This document shows, in pieces, positions 12,919-25,028 of a stretch of 64,000 nucleotides of DNA. The position numbers and the translations under genes are program-made. Each line of letters begins with the position of its first letter. The stretch's first letter is position 1. Source of the stretch: Jacaranda mimosifolia (taxonomy: Eukaryota > Streptophyta > Magnoliopsida > Lamiales > Bignoniaceae); the NCBI GenBank assembly GCA_018894105.1, contig CM032122.1:35619404-35683403 (forward strand), in the 5' to 3' direction. The notes beneath the pieces were generated by a model that saw nothing but the letters and a program-made list of their open reading frames with translations, was not told the origin of the DNA and searched no databases.

Positions 12919-13755
12919 AAAGAGAAAACTCCAACTTCTTTTCTCAAACGCCAATGGCTCGCCTCGCAAGATCCAAACAACAAAACACGATATTTTTCCA
13001 TATCACTCAAGGTTCCTTGGTTTGGTTTGGTTAGTGTTAATTAGATTTTTTTATGACACGATTTTAACTTGAACAATTAATTTGAACAAATGATAAATTA
13101 ATTATAATATAAATTATTTTAAAAAATTAGTTTCTTTAACTCTGACCTAAAATTCTTAATTTTCAATTTTTCAACAAAGTAATTTTAAACTAAATAACTA
13201 AGGCCTAACTAGTAAGAGCAAGTTAATGTGGTTGAGATAAAATTTTGTGGTCATCTAGTAGATTTTGATTTTGATTTTCCTACCTTCAGGTCACAATATC
13301 TTTGACTTTTCAATAATGACAAATATTAATTGTACGTACATGATCTTATTAACTTTACAAAAATCAATACTTTTTGAGAAAAACGATCACCGAAATGTGC
13401 CCAATAGATACTCTTTTTCTAAAGCGATTGGGCTATTCTCTTGAATTCTTAGAGTTGTACTATTGCATATGCATTTGTTTTGGTTTTGATATAAATTGTT
13501 GCAATTTTTTGAAAGTATAATTTTTTTTTCTATATATCCATCATATAACAAATAAAATTCACTCAAACAATATTGGTTTTGGTTTAATAAACCCCATTTG
13601 AGTATAGTTTCCAAGAAAGTATATTATAATGTAAGCAAAGCATGACATCAACATCAATAGCTTCCATTTCAATTGACATGGCGCACATCCCACCCCAACC
13701 TCTGCCCTCTCAGCCTCTTTTCTAACACACACACAGACCCACCGGACATGGCCTC

Positions 13756-13763
13756 TTTATACA
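13756..13763 (+). promoter_or_regulatory. TATA-like box of the KIPK-like gene
   Basis: TTTATACA lies about 30 bases ahead of a pyrimidine-rich leader that runs into the 5' UTR. The transcription start is inferred, not seen. Confidence 0.45.
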
Positions 13764-13789
13764 CTCACGAATGCGTCAGAATTCGTGAA

Positions 13790-14305
13790 TTCTCATTTTC
13801 TTTCAACTCTCCTTCTTTTCCGCCAATTTAGTACCAATACAAAAGCATTGGGACTATACTATACTATACTATTCATCATCATCATCATCATCATCATATG
13901 GTAGCAAAAAAGAAAACAGTGCTTCTTCTCGTGATTTGCATAAAGAATTTTCCCCCCTTCTTCTGGTCTTCCTTCTCTCTCTCTCTCTCTCTTCCTCTTT
14001 CTGCTTTACAGTTTTCACTAGTACACTTGCTCTTTTTACTCACCCTCATTCAATTTGCCATTACACCGGACCCTCACTTTCTCGTGTTATTGAGGAGAAA
14101 AAAAAGAGAAATTGTTACTCCTGTGTATATTTCTTCAAAATTACTTAGTGGGGTTTTATCTTGCCTACTTTTTTTGTTCTATTTTTCTTTTCTGCTCCTT
14201 TTCTGTCTCCATTTTGAATTCTGAGGAAAAAAGAGACAGAGAAAAAGGGTCCTTGTTTTAATCTGTGAAAATCCCTGATCTTGCTTCTTTGATCCTTTTT
14301 GTCAG
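13790..14305 (+). other. 5'-UTR exon of the KIPK-like gene, followed by a UTR intron
   Basis: A leader with eight CAT repeats (13874-13897) and a long CT-rich tract (about 13970-13993) ends at a consensus donor CAG|GTACC. The next good acceptor, ATGTAG|C, lies at 15259, giving a UTR intron of about 954 bases (14306-15259). TTGCAG at 15313 is an alternative acceptor. The 5' boundary is approximate. Confidence 0.5.
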
Positions 14306-15328
14306 GTACCTTCTTTCTTTCTTTCTGTGTGTTCTGATCAATTTCTGTTTCGATGATAATGTATGCTTTTCTGTATGTAGAATGATTTCGTGGGCTTCTT
14401 GTTTAGTTCATTGCTTTTTTTATTTGTTAGTATTGGCCTGAAAGTGGTCCACTTTGTTGATGTATCCTTGTTAGTGATCGGGAAATGAAGGACACAACTT
14501 GAAATAAATGAGATTTTGATTAGTTTCTTTCTTCATCCACTTTCTATTCAAGTGGCCTTTTATTTTGTAGACTGAAAAATAGTTAAGTTGGGCTCTCGGC
14601 ATATGCTGTTTTCTTTTATTTCTAGATGTTCTTTTTACCTATTGTCTAAATCACCCAAAAGGGAAGCTTTTCTCCTCTATATTTAGTTAATTTAAGCTTA
14701 ATCTTTGGCTTACACAGTTGTAGTTGTCCATGCTTTTTGTAAACTAGCTCATGTGACCTCCATTGTCTTATTTGTTTTCCATATTTCTAAAAATTCTTTG
14801 AATATTAGTATGGGAACGATACCAGGATTCATGGTATCCTGTCCCAGTTCAAAGTTTTTAGTGTTTGCTGAAAGATTAGCATTCAAACTTCTCAGAGCTT
14901 TAGAGAACAAGTATGAAGTTTCTATGATTCCACTTCTAACTTAAATTGATCAGTCAGAAATGATTCAAGGAGCCAATGCTATGACAAATAGCACAGGTTG
15001 AAAGAAGTAGAAGCATAACTGAAATTAGTTGCCTTGGATATCAAAGTTGTGTGGTGGTTTGGTGATAATGGCATCTGCTTTCTCAATCTTAATTTGACAC
15101 CATAGAGGTCCTTGTTCCATTTACGCAATGAGTTGATATTTAATGATTGACTTCATCTATAGGTTTTAAATGCCTATGGCAAAAGTGAAGGCGAGGAGAA
15201 TTATACAAAAAATATTTACTAGAAAACTGATTTTTGTTTTTGATTTCTGGAAAATGTAGCTGGTCCTGGATGCTGTGGAACGAACCTAGTCAAGGAAATT
15301 GGCACAATTGCAGATCAAAATTATCGGC

Positions 15329-15415
15329 ATGATTAAGGGGTCTACTGCAACCTTGGTTTTCCTTCTAATATGTGGGATCCCTCATCTCTTGAGTGCGTCG
15401 TCTGAGATGGGTTAA
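15329..15415 (+). CDS. Upstream ORF in the KIPK-like 5' UTR, 28 residues
   Basis: An ATG at 15329 opens 28 codons ending in TAA at 15415, 40 bases ahead of the main ATG. The peptide opens MIKGSTATLVFLL and stays hydrophobic to about residue 21, so it would resemble a small membrane segment or signal-like peptide. It lies in the 5'-UTR exon whichever acceptor is used, so scanning ribosomes should meet it. A role in lowering translation of the kinase is inference; conservation would decide it. Confidence 0.4.
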   Translation: MIKGSTATLVFLLICGIPHLLSASSEMG

Positions 15416-15455
15416 GCATAAGGTTTTGTTTCTCTATTGATTATTATTGTAATAA

Positions 15456-18400
15456 ATGTCTCCGAAGATAATGGGTGCATTGCCTGGTAGTCATGAAATA
15501 GTAGAGTTGACTGAAAAATGTGATTCTGAATCTAAAATTAGTGGAAATACTGGAGAGCAGCTTGAGAAGCCTGTGAAGAAGCATGCCATTGAGGATGACA
15601 TTAACAAACTTTTTGAAGCGATAGACATTGGAAGTTGTCGTCGAGGTGCTGGTCAACCAGAACGACATTTAAGAGATGCTCTACGCAAAAGTGCCATGAA
15701 AAGACCAATGAGAGTGGGTCCTTCTCAAGTTTCAGGTATTGGAATTTCAGAATCAATGAGTTTGAAACAGGCCCTGAGAGGATTATGCATCTCCCAAGCA
15801 TCGGAGATGGCTGCAGTGAAGAAGCGAATGTCAAGACCATCAGCTTCACCTGGGATCTCAGAGTCAGGAGCTATCAAGAAGCTGTATAGAGCTGTAGTAG
15901 TAGAGTCCAGTGAAGCTGGTCAAACCCTGGCTGAGGGTAAAGGGAATTTGGTGGAGATATCTTTAGTACCTGAAAGAAGCTCGTCAAATATTTCAGACAA
16001 GGCACCTGAATCTGGACATGTATCAATGGCTGAAGTATCTGGGAGAAAGGGACAGTCTTCTGTTCTTTCTGTGGATTCACTGACACAGAGTAATAAAATA
16101 ACCCAAACGACAATGGAAGACACCACTCCCTTTCCAACTAATGTTGGATGTGAACTTCCAGAAGCTGAACTGGAGCAGAATAGGACATTGGAATTGCCGT
16201 ATTCTTCTGTTAGCACTACACTTGACAAGGGACTCTCAGAGTTAGATGAGATAGTTTCCATCCCAGGCGAGAGTTCAATAACAGCAAGTGTGCAGCACAA
16301 GGAGCGGACAGATAAGTTAAGATCTGCATCATTATCATCAAATTTTAATGTGGAGAGTGAGCTAATAGAAAGTTCGAATAGAGGTTTTGGTTTAAGCGAA
16401 TTAAGAACCCAAAACTTTGTCAAGAAGAAGAATGTGCCAAAAAGAACCTTTGTCACTAAAAGTCGCGGTCTGCATAAAGAAGATGCTAAGAACAATCATG
16501 ATTACCAAACTAGCAAAATGGTCCATCGGACACCTGAGTCTGTCCCGATAAAGGATTGTGAAGAAGTGGAGAAATTATCTCCTGCATCCACTAGTAATGC
16601 GAACCTTGTATCCACTTCAACTGCTCTGGAATCCAACACAAGTAGGCATGACCAGGTCAAAAAGAATGTAATGATGAAAGCTGATGAAAGATCAAGGTCA
16701 AGGGAAAAGGGGGAGATATCTCAAAGCTCAAAAAGTAGCATTGGGGAATATAGCAGTACAACAAGCTATAGTGAAGAAAGCTATCTCAGTGGGTCCAGTC
16801 GCAGTGGCTATCGGCCTCACATGTCAAAGGACCTGAGATGGGAAGCCATAAGCTCTGTTCAGAAGCAGCATGGAAACTTGGGCTTGAAACACTTCAAGTT
16901 GTTGAAGAAGATAGGCGGTGGAGATATTGGCACAGTTTACCTTTCTGAGCTGATTGGCACAAGCTGCCTCTTTGCGGTGAAGGTTATGGATAATGACTTT
17001 TTAGTTAGCAGGAAGAAATTGCAGAGGGCCCAAACTGAAAAGGAGATACTGGAAATTCTGGATCACCCTTTTCTCCCTACGCTCTATGCCCATTTTACAA
17101 CAAATAAGTTCTCTTGTTTGGTTATGGAATACTGTCCTGGTGGTGATCTGCATGTGCTTCGTCAAAGGCAGCTGACGAAGAGTTTTCCAGAGAAAGCAGC
17201 CAGGTAAAATTTTATGCTGTGCTCACAACTGATAAGTTTAGCTTTCCAAATGACCTTTCAGACTTGATCAGCTGCAACACTAATAAAAGACCTGACAAAC
17301 ACATGACAAAGATTTGGATTCCTGTCTATATATGTTTCAAAAATGTAATCTAGGCACTTATTCCACACCTCAAGGGTGAAAGAAGCATTTTTTGCAACTT
17401 TAATGGTAAAAAGAGAAGAAAAGGTTATATCAGATGTGTCCTCCTAAGGTTACATTTATTTTTCAGCCTGTTGTTAATACCTTTCTGTTGATTTTTCATA
17501 GATAATAAAGAGTGTAAACTTGCTTAGATCAAGTCATTTGAAAGTTTATGGAGATGAAACTTTATTATTAGCTAGAAGTAGTTGTGAGAAAATTGAATTG
17601 AAATAGGAACCCATGAAAAACCTCGCATACGAATAGGTGAGAAAAGTTTAGTAATATATCACTTAATAACTAAACTGAACCAGAAACTTTGATGAACAAA
17701 TGAGAGAAAGCCAGTCCAGGTTTAAGCAGGTTGACCAAAGAATGAATTTGGTCCTTGTGGTGTCATGATAGATATTCCACTGAGGGGTCATGAAAGATGA
17801 ATCTGAGGGGCATGTCAGGGTGAAAACTGAGCTGGTGAAGGTGCAGAATGCCAGAATCTCATCTTGCATTTCAATTATTAATTTAGTAACTTTCACTTCA
17901 CTAAGCAATTGTCAAGGCAAATAATTCTGTCTGTGGTCCCATCCCAATTCATGTTGCTTTTTCTAAAGTAAATGCTTCATCATGGTGCATGAAAGCCCCA
18001 AATAACTTCATGCACATTCTCAATAGAAAGGAATATCACGCAAAAGCTTTGAAAATACATGACCCGATTATAAATTTCAAAATATCTCACTTTTCTTTGC
18101 TTTTCTGGAGATCCTTACTTGAGGACACGTGAATTGCTTGTGGCTGAAGTAGTCCAGTTGGCATAATGAAGGTGTTCTAAGTTAATGTCATCTTCGTAGT
18201 AATTTGAGCCTGCTAAAAATGCCATGTTCATTACTTGACAAAGTAAATCCTGGGATACTAAAATGTGCAGGTTCTATGTTGCTGAAGTTCTTCTTGCACT
18301 AGAGTACCTTCACATGCTTGGAGTGGTTTACAGAGACTTGAAGCCTGAAAACATTTTGGTCAGAGAAGATGGCCACATCATGCTCTCGGATTTCGATTTG

Positions 18401-19132
18401 TCTCTTAGATGTGCTGTAAATCCTATGCTAGTCAAGTCGTCTTCCCCTGATATCGAGCCACGAAAGAAGATGTCTAGTCCATGCTCGGATTCTAGCTGCA
18501 TAGATCCATTCTGCCTCCAACCATCATGGCAACTTTCCTGCTTCACGCCCAGGTTCTTATCTGCTGCAGCCAAAACACGTAAACTAAAATCAGAACTAGC
18601 AGCTCAGGTCATTCCACTGCCACAGCTTGTAGTGGAGCCCACAAGTGCTCGATCCAATTCCTTTGTAGGAACACATGAATACCTTGCTCCAGAGATCATC
18701 AAAGGGGAAGGTCATGGGAGTGCAGTGGATTGGTGGACCTTTGGAATCTTCCTCTACGAGCTTTTATATGGTAAGACACCGTTCAAAGGGTCAAGCAATG
18801 AGGATACTATATCCAATGTGGTTTCTCAGTGCCTCAAGTTTCCTCAGTGTCCTATGGTGAGTTCTAATGCCCGCGATTTAGTCAGAAGGTTGTTGAAGAA
18901 GGAGCCTGAGAATAGGCTGGGTTCTGCAAGAGGGGCAGCAGAGATTAAGCAGCATCCATTCTTTGAGGGCCTGAATTGGGCTTTGATACGATGCGAAACG
19001 CCTCCAGAGCTGCCCAAGTTGTTTGATTTGGGAAATGTTATCCCCCTTGACACAATTACTCAAAGTAAAACAAGCAAGTCCCCAACAGAATTTGAGCATA
19101 GAGAAGATGAAATAGACTTTGAGATGTTCTAG
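15456..19132 (+). CDS. KIPK: KIPK-like AGC VIII serine/threonine kinase
   Basis: Two coding exons, 15456-17203 and 18271-19132 (CAG|GTAAAA ... TGTGCAG|GTTC), give 869 residues. A Ser/Lys-rich, probably disordered N-terminal region (1-478) precedes the kinase domain: glycine loop [11 protein letters not shown] near 488, K509 in FAVKVMD, catalytic D605 in YRDLKPEN, and DFD (623-625) in place of DFG, the AGC VIII signature. A long basic insertion separates DFD from the activation segment [12 protein letters not shown]. The protein ends FEMF (866-869), an FxxF hydrophobic motif that docks PDK1. The long N-terminus and the activation-loop insertion match KIPK (AGC1-9 type), known to bind the kinesin KCBP and PERK receptor kinases. 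M1 begins [12 protein letters not shown]6 would also fit, since relatives start MG. The single coding intron has the same position and phase as in the PID2-like gene. Confidence 0.92.
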
Positions 19133-19335
19133 CAAATTCAAATGTGGAACACAAATAGATTAGTCTTTTTTTGCCTTTTGATCTTTCTAACTCAAAGTTT
19201 CTTGTAACTGATATATATATAGCCTATAGTGTAAATGTACTTCAAAAGTTGGCCCCACATAAGCAATGGGAATATTATCAAGGAATAGAAAGCTATAGAT
19301 ATTTGCAGAGTATATCTATCCGCAGATACCAAAGG

Positions 19336-19380
19336 CTGTGTGTGCGCTCGCGCGTGCGTGTGCGTGTGTGTGTGTGTGTG
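19336..19380. repeat. (TG)n/(CG) microsatellite downstream of the KIPK-like gene
   Basis: Alternating TG and CG dinucleotides about 200 bases past the stop codon, likely in or just beyond the 3' UTR. Alternating purine-pyrimidine runs of this kind can adopt Z-DNA. Confidence 0.85.
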
Positions 19381-20341
19381 ATTGATTTCGTTGTAAAAGC
19401 GGCGTGGAAATCAGAGGACTAGTAAAAGAAGCTTATTGAATAGGATTTGGATATGGGCTGGTGATAATCTTTTGGGTTTCTCCAATAAGGCAGTGTATTC
19501 AAGCAGACCCAAGAACATCAGCAGCTTCCAAAGGCGTGCAATTGAGATAACTTATCGAGGCCAATCAGGCCGTCTGATTTTAAGGATTTTGATCTTATTC
19601 CTGCAATGGAACAGGCAAAACAGAGGTAGGTTGATGTGTGGAAAGTCAAAACTCAATTATGGATCTGGTTTAATTTCTTTGAGTTCTTGAATTATAATGC
19701 CATTGATAATGCATGCATCTTTGTTGATTCCCCATCATTTGTTTGGTTTGTCTGATTAAATATTACCGTAAGAGAATTGCATGAGAATATTGCTTATGCC
19801 GATTTTGTTCTACAAGGAGGCTATATTTTGCTCACGCTGATTTTGATAAAATTTAAGCTACTCTAATTATCACTTTGCTTTTGAAGTCATGATAGTAAAT
19901 TTCCTCATTCGTGGTGCTTGATTCTCCTTTTATTTATTTTAACAGACCAACTTGGGATGATTAAACCAAACCCCAGGAGTGTACAAGAAAATTTATCCCT
20001 ATTTTCGTTATGGTTCAATATGTTGCAACCATGCTGGATACAACAATATCAATTATCATATGATGTAATGCAAAAAGACTTCTATATTACATACAATAGC
20101 TTAGTATTCGATGCAAAAGAATGCGAATCATATGGGGATATCTGACAAAAGGGTGACTGCCTGCAATCATAAGTTTAGCTATGATCTTTTTGTAACAGCT
20201 AACAATATACCAAGTGGAACTTTGCAAGAGATCCCTATTATTTGCTTCAGCCTCCCACTTGAATCTTGTATTCAAGAAACTGCCCACAGCATGGCATGAC
20301 GCCAACAGATTTTAGCAGCAAGTTATGTTTGAAATAAGGAT

Positions 20342-23300
20342 TCATATGATGAAACTCTGTTTTGGTCCTTTGCGTGAACGTTTGCCCCTAGGCTTAGCAC
20401 TACGCGCACAAGAGAAGGCATTCAAGAGCTCTGCATCCTCAATATTGATTAATATATTTGCAGCATTTGGGTTTGCGATGAGGAGTTTTGCCACTAGATA
20501 TCCAGCGATAGACCACGTCTGAAAGAGATGTGCCTGTTTCCCAATGAATCTTGCTCCTTTGGTGTCATAGTATTCAGGCCACTTGTCTCTCGCTAACCGT
20601 TTTTCAGCAACCTTGATCGCATTTTCAGCAATCTCTGGTCTATTCATTTTTATGCACGCCACTGTCAGCTGTCAGAAAGCACGAGACATAAAGAGTCAGA
20701 AAAACAAGGACGCCAATCAAGACAACCATCATGTGTATTCCACTCCCCAACAAATTATTGTACCAGATTTATGCAAGGCATTCGACTTCCAATTTTCAAG
20801 GATAATTATGACAGATTGGTTGGTATATAAGGACATGAACCAGAAAAAGTACCAGCACAAGTAGGAAGGACCAGAAGAATGAAACTTAACCTGCCAGATT
20901 AAAGTTGGCCAGGAACCTCCGTTGTGGTAAGACCAAGGACTGCATAGGAAGCAACAGTAGAATATTCAATCTGTCAAAATCTCTAAGCCTGACGAATGAA
21001 GCAACAGTAGTTCATAGAGTTGAGAAATTACGTGTTTTTGGGATCACTGCCCGTGATTATTCGCCATTCCTGGCCCTCCAGTGTAGGGTAACAAATTTTC
21101 AGTGGCATGCCAGCCACTAGATCGGACCATTTGGCTCCAATAAGATCTAATATTGCATGTGATTGATCCGTGGTAGCAAGACTGCATATTATAGCCCATA
21201 GATTTCCCAGTGAAAAGAAACGAAAGTCCATGTGTGCTGGCTGCAGGTTCCCAATAAGATAACCTCCTTTGTGGGGCATCCATTCAACAAGCCAGGGAGG
21301 AATTTGATCTGGATAGATGTTGAACTTGTTGACTGCATCAAACGAGTATTCCTCTGTCTTGTATCGATATATTTCATTCAGCTTCTTCATGTCAATCCAG
21401 TAGTACTCTCGGATGTGAATCGATAAAGCTACTAAACGATTGTTAAGTGCTCTGATAAGATCAGCTGAAGCATCCTCTGGAGCAAGCATCTCACGTGCAC
21501 AAAGCAGAGCTGAATAGAATAATGCCTGCGAGAACAGGCAACATCAGCATATAAGCATGCAGCATCTATGCAATACATGTAGTTAGTGGGTTTTGCGGCC
21601 TTCCATTCCACTTAGTAACCACGCATCATCTTGATAATGTGGGGGCATCCTTTGCTTTATGATTCTTAGAAGAGGAATCTGGTAATTATAGCAACTTTTA
21701 GTACCTTCTTTGCCGTAGGACCTAAGTGAAGCCAATTCTATTTCATTCTAAAGTCTTCCTTAAGAAAGTTCTATCGAATAGGGCAAACATCTTTTTCCTC
21801 CAAAAGGAATTTTAACCGAACAAAAGAATAACTGGTACGAGCGAAGTGGGGGGGAGGAAAACCAAGAATGCAGAGGGTACATATAAGAAAATGGTAAAAG
21901 GTCTGCTTATGGACCACATTCAGAAAAAAAGAACAGAAGCAAACCTGAATTTCAAGTGGGTGGCCATGGATACCCATGCGGCGATCTATCATGCACGACC
22001 CATCCGTTACCAATAAAGTTGGAAACATATCAAAACCATCTGCTAAACAAAGCTTTAATATCATCTTAATGCCGGTCTGGACATCAATCCTTTCCTGGAC
22101 TGAAAGGTCTCCGGAGCATTTTCCATATGCGCGCAACAATATGATCCACCAGAGACCTGAGAAAAAAAGTCAATATGTTATAAATGTCCTGATAGTCAGA
22201 ACTGCCAGCCTAAAAGAAAATTGACGAACCAGAATCAACTGGTGCCACCCGGCCAATTGCTGCCTCGCCAAAGTCGGGATCTAAGACCTCTTCAGTTGCA
22301 GAATCATCACCATCTAGTGGCACAGTACGCACTTTGAAACTGGCTGGCATTAGTCCTTGTCCAGGACTATGGCAATCCATGGTTTTCTCCCAACTCTTGT
22401 AACATAAAAGAAAGATATTTAACAAAAGCAAAAGGCAGCTACAAATAGCAGACCACAAGTTCATTTCCCTATGATTATATGTCATGCTATCTACCTAATG
22501 CAAATGGCATTTTTAAAATTTGGGCAACTTTTTGTTCATTAAGTACAGCATATGGATGTTATGCAGAATCACCCAAGATTATTCTTTGGAAGTAGAAAAA
22601 GGAAATTTATCATATTTCAGGCCCACTGCAAAATGTGTATTTATCTCAATTGGCAGCTTTGTATATTATGCAAAAGTCCTGACAAAGCAGAGATGGAAAA
22701 AAATGGAGCAATTAACAATAAAGTAAAAGAATAAAAGAAAGAATGCGTCAATTTTGATCATTTCTTTAAAGCATTACTTACTGCCTGAAGCATATATTCG
22801 TATTTTCCCATGAAAGGAGAGGTAAAGAATGCAAATAAATAGCCTATGAACGTGCAAAAGTTAATGGAATACTATTGTATTAAAGATCAAAAACAATCCT
22901 ATGGTTTTCTTCCAAGCATAGACATGGCAGACAAGGTGGCATCGAAAAGCAACCAACTCAATAAAATGGGCAAAGTTCATCCATTTATGATAGTCATATG
23001 ATATTGGAATTACAAACTACTTGAGTAGTGGAAACATGCATGTTGATATTTTCTATAGACTTATGAATAACGTACATTACATTACCTGCAGCTGAAGCGT
23101 GTGTAGGATAAAGTTCCTAACAATTTCATATTCTCCCTTTAATAGGAAAGCAATTCCAGAAGGCACAAAATCACGGATAAACACTTGATCATAGTTGAGA
23201 GTGTTGGAGTCACTTGGATCATTAGCAGCAATGGTTCCAATTGGATTACCACAATAATACACCATGGATGCTCGCAACAAATTCCAAGCTTCGTCCTCCA

Positions 23301-23739
23301 TAGAGTCTGCACCAACTCCAATAAACGTATTGCTAATTGATGTATCTGATGCCAATTCATTATTAGACAAAAGCTCTTCCCTTTCATATTTCAAATGGTG
23401 TTTTGTATCAAGACTTTGATTATCAACATCCTTGGCAACACCATTTACCAATCTTCTGCTTATATCCTCTCTATCCTGAACGCTTTCAGCCCCAATGCAA
23501 TTGCAACGCAAAGATTTTGACCGATAATCTTGACCATCCTGAAAAATGCTAATTACATCGCTTCCGGCGTAATTTCGAAATATCTCCTGGCCTTTCTGTG
23601 ATATGCACCCGTAATATCCATCTTTCTGGCTCTTGGAGCGGTAATTAAAGGAAAGCAGTGAAGTTGATCTCAACTGTGCATAAATTGGACATGGCACTGT
23701 CCCAGACATAAGATGTAGGGTTGATTCTAAAGCAGCCAT
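20342..23739 (-). CDS. Neutral/alkaline invertase (GH100), probably plastidic
   Basis: Six exons on the minus strand (23739-23086, 22395-22230, 22156-21945, 21525-21032, 20939-20891, 20668-20342) join in frame to 633 residues. The enzyme hydrolyses sucrose to glucose and fructose. GH100 landmarks are seen in order: DQVFIRDF near 184-191 with the catalytic-type Asp, then QSWEKT and [14 protein letters not shown] across the exon 1/2 join, VDSGLWWI across 2/3, [32 protein letters not shown], and [10 protein letters not shown] in the 49-base exon 5. The Ser/Arg-rich start [10 protein letters not shown] looks like a plastid transit peptide, and the length fits the chloroplast group (Arabidopsis A/N-InvE type) better than the shorter cytosolic group. 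The C-terminal tail [15 protein letters not shown] is basic. A 5'-UTR intron lies upstream. Confidence 0.95.
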
Positions 23740-24105
23740 ACAAACTATGACTTTATACTTAGTTGATCGCCTTGGTCAAACTGGTATTTGATGTTCCTAC
23801 AAAGAACTACAAAAATCAAGTTCATCACTATAACTACTATTAACACACAAGTAAGCCAAATAAACGAGTAAAATCATTCAGATACTGAAACAATGCTAAC
23901 TATGCTGTGCCACTAGAATTTTTTAACTAATTTTAATTCGGCTTGGACCATGGCTGAAGTGAACAGCAGAAAAAGGAAGGAAAAATTTATCGTGTTTAGC
24001 TTTGAAGCTACCCAATTCCAAAACAAAACTAAAGGAGACTCTAAATTTGCATATTCTTTTGTCAGGTTCCACTTCTTGTCGCAACTTTCCTTCTTTCTTT
24101 CCTCT

Positions 24106-24123
24106 CCCCCCCCCCCCCCCCCC
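24106..24123. repeat. Poly-C tract of 18 bases
   Basis: Uninterrupted cytosines, poly-G on the transcribed strand, within the probable 5'-UTR intron. A poly-G run could form a G-quadruplex and is prone to sequencing error. Confidence 0.9.
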
Positions 24124-24278
24124 TGTATATGTTTTGTATTTTGTAGGACACAACGCGAACAAAGCCTTACGAAATAAAAAAGGACTACTGTATAAAACAG
24201 CAGTAGAATAGTTACAACCACGTAAGATTTTGATGCAGGGAAGTTCCAACTAAAAGATTCTCTCTCCCTCTTTTCCTC

Positions 24279-24300
24279 CTATCTATCTATCTATCTATAT
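24279..24300. repeat. (CTAT)n microsatellite
   Basis: About five CTAT units within the probable invertase 5'-UTR intron. Confidence 0.85.
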
Positions 24301-25028
24301 ATTTGTTTGTCTGTTTCTATTTCAACTCTTATATAATTTCCTTGCCGAAAACAGAAAACCATACAAAGAGAAACTGAACACACGAATGAAGTCATGCAAA
24401 GAATTCCAGAAGCCAGCTTACGAGAACTGAACAAACCAAAACCCAACGCTCAAATTGAAAAGTTCCCATTCTCAGAAGGGTTCCTTTATTTATAACTGAA
24501 AATAATAAAAAGAAACAACAAAAATCTGATTCGTTTAAGGAAAGAAAGGGGGAATTTTTATTCGATAACATCAAAAATTCCACGGAGAAAAAGAAAAAAA
24601 GAAAAAACAAAAATGGAACATTAATTTGCTTACTTGATTTCTGGAGGTGATGTTTTTCTTTCCCGGGGAGAACTTCAGGTTTTAGCGGAATGACCGGGAG
24701 AAAATGCGCGGGGAAGAAGGAAATTGAGTACAGGGGCAACGGTCGGCGGCCCTGGCAGACAGAGAGCTGACCCGGCGGAACTGGGGAGATGCGGGCTGGG
24801 TTCACAGATTTTCCGTAATACAGATGACTTTCGTGACACTTGGACCTCTAATTCGTTTGTCGGTTAACCCAACAATTGAAAGCGTACAATTGGTACATCA
24901 CTGGTCGTCAACCAACTGGATAATGTGAGACTTTTTTATGTGTAAATTGAATGGTTGGAAATAGTAGGTCGCTCGTCGCTGCTATTGCATGCTTCCTCTT
25001 TTATCTTATCAAAAAGAATAATAGGAAA

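Larger units (their letters stand above)
9271..13740. other. Gene-free AT-rich intergenic region
   Basis: No ORF here has protein-like composition. It holds a possible MITE (11983-12298) and SINE-like sequences (12832-12918, and a weaker one near 13195-13290 where GGCCTAACTAGTAAGAGCAA resembles an A-box region). An (AAAAG)n run lies at about 10584-10611 and a poly-T tract at about 11762-11779. Otherwise nothing is recognised. Confidence 0.6.
23797..24633 (-). other. Probable 5'-UTR intron of the invertase gene
   Basis: On the minus strand a donor CAA|GTAAGC at 24633 and an acceptor TTTGTAG|GAAC ending at 23797 would excise about 837 bases between a GC-richer leader (about 24640-24810) and the coding exon. 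It contains an 18-C homopolymer (24106-24123) and a CTAT tract. The splice call is inferred from consensus only. Confidence 0.45.

Noticed and set aside
13898..14224. 108-residue ORF in the KIPK-like leader
   Set aside because: It is a low-complexity Leu/Ser/Phe run produced by CT-rich leader sequence; no family resemblance, and it lies in the inferred 5'-UTR exon.
15920..16495. 191-residue minus-strand ORF inside the KIPK-like exon
   Set aside because: Antisense shadow of a long real exon; it has no recognisable domain.
20111..22224. Several plus-strand ORFs over the invertase gene
   Set aside because: They are shadows of the minus-strand exons; the minus-strand reading gives a complete GH100 enzyme.
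24392..24805. 137-residue minus-strand ORF upstream of the invertase
   Set aside because: It begins with GTG rather than ATG and runs through the leader exon and the inferred intron; treated as 5' UTR.
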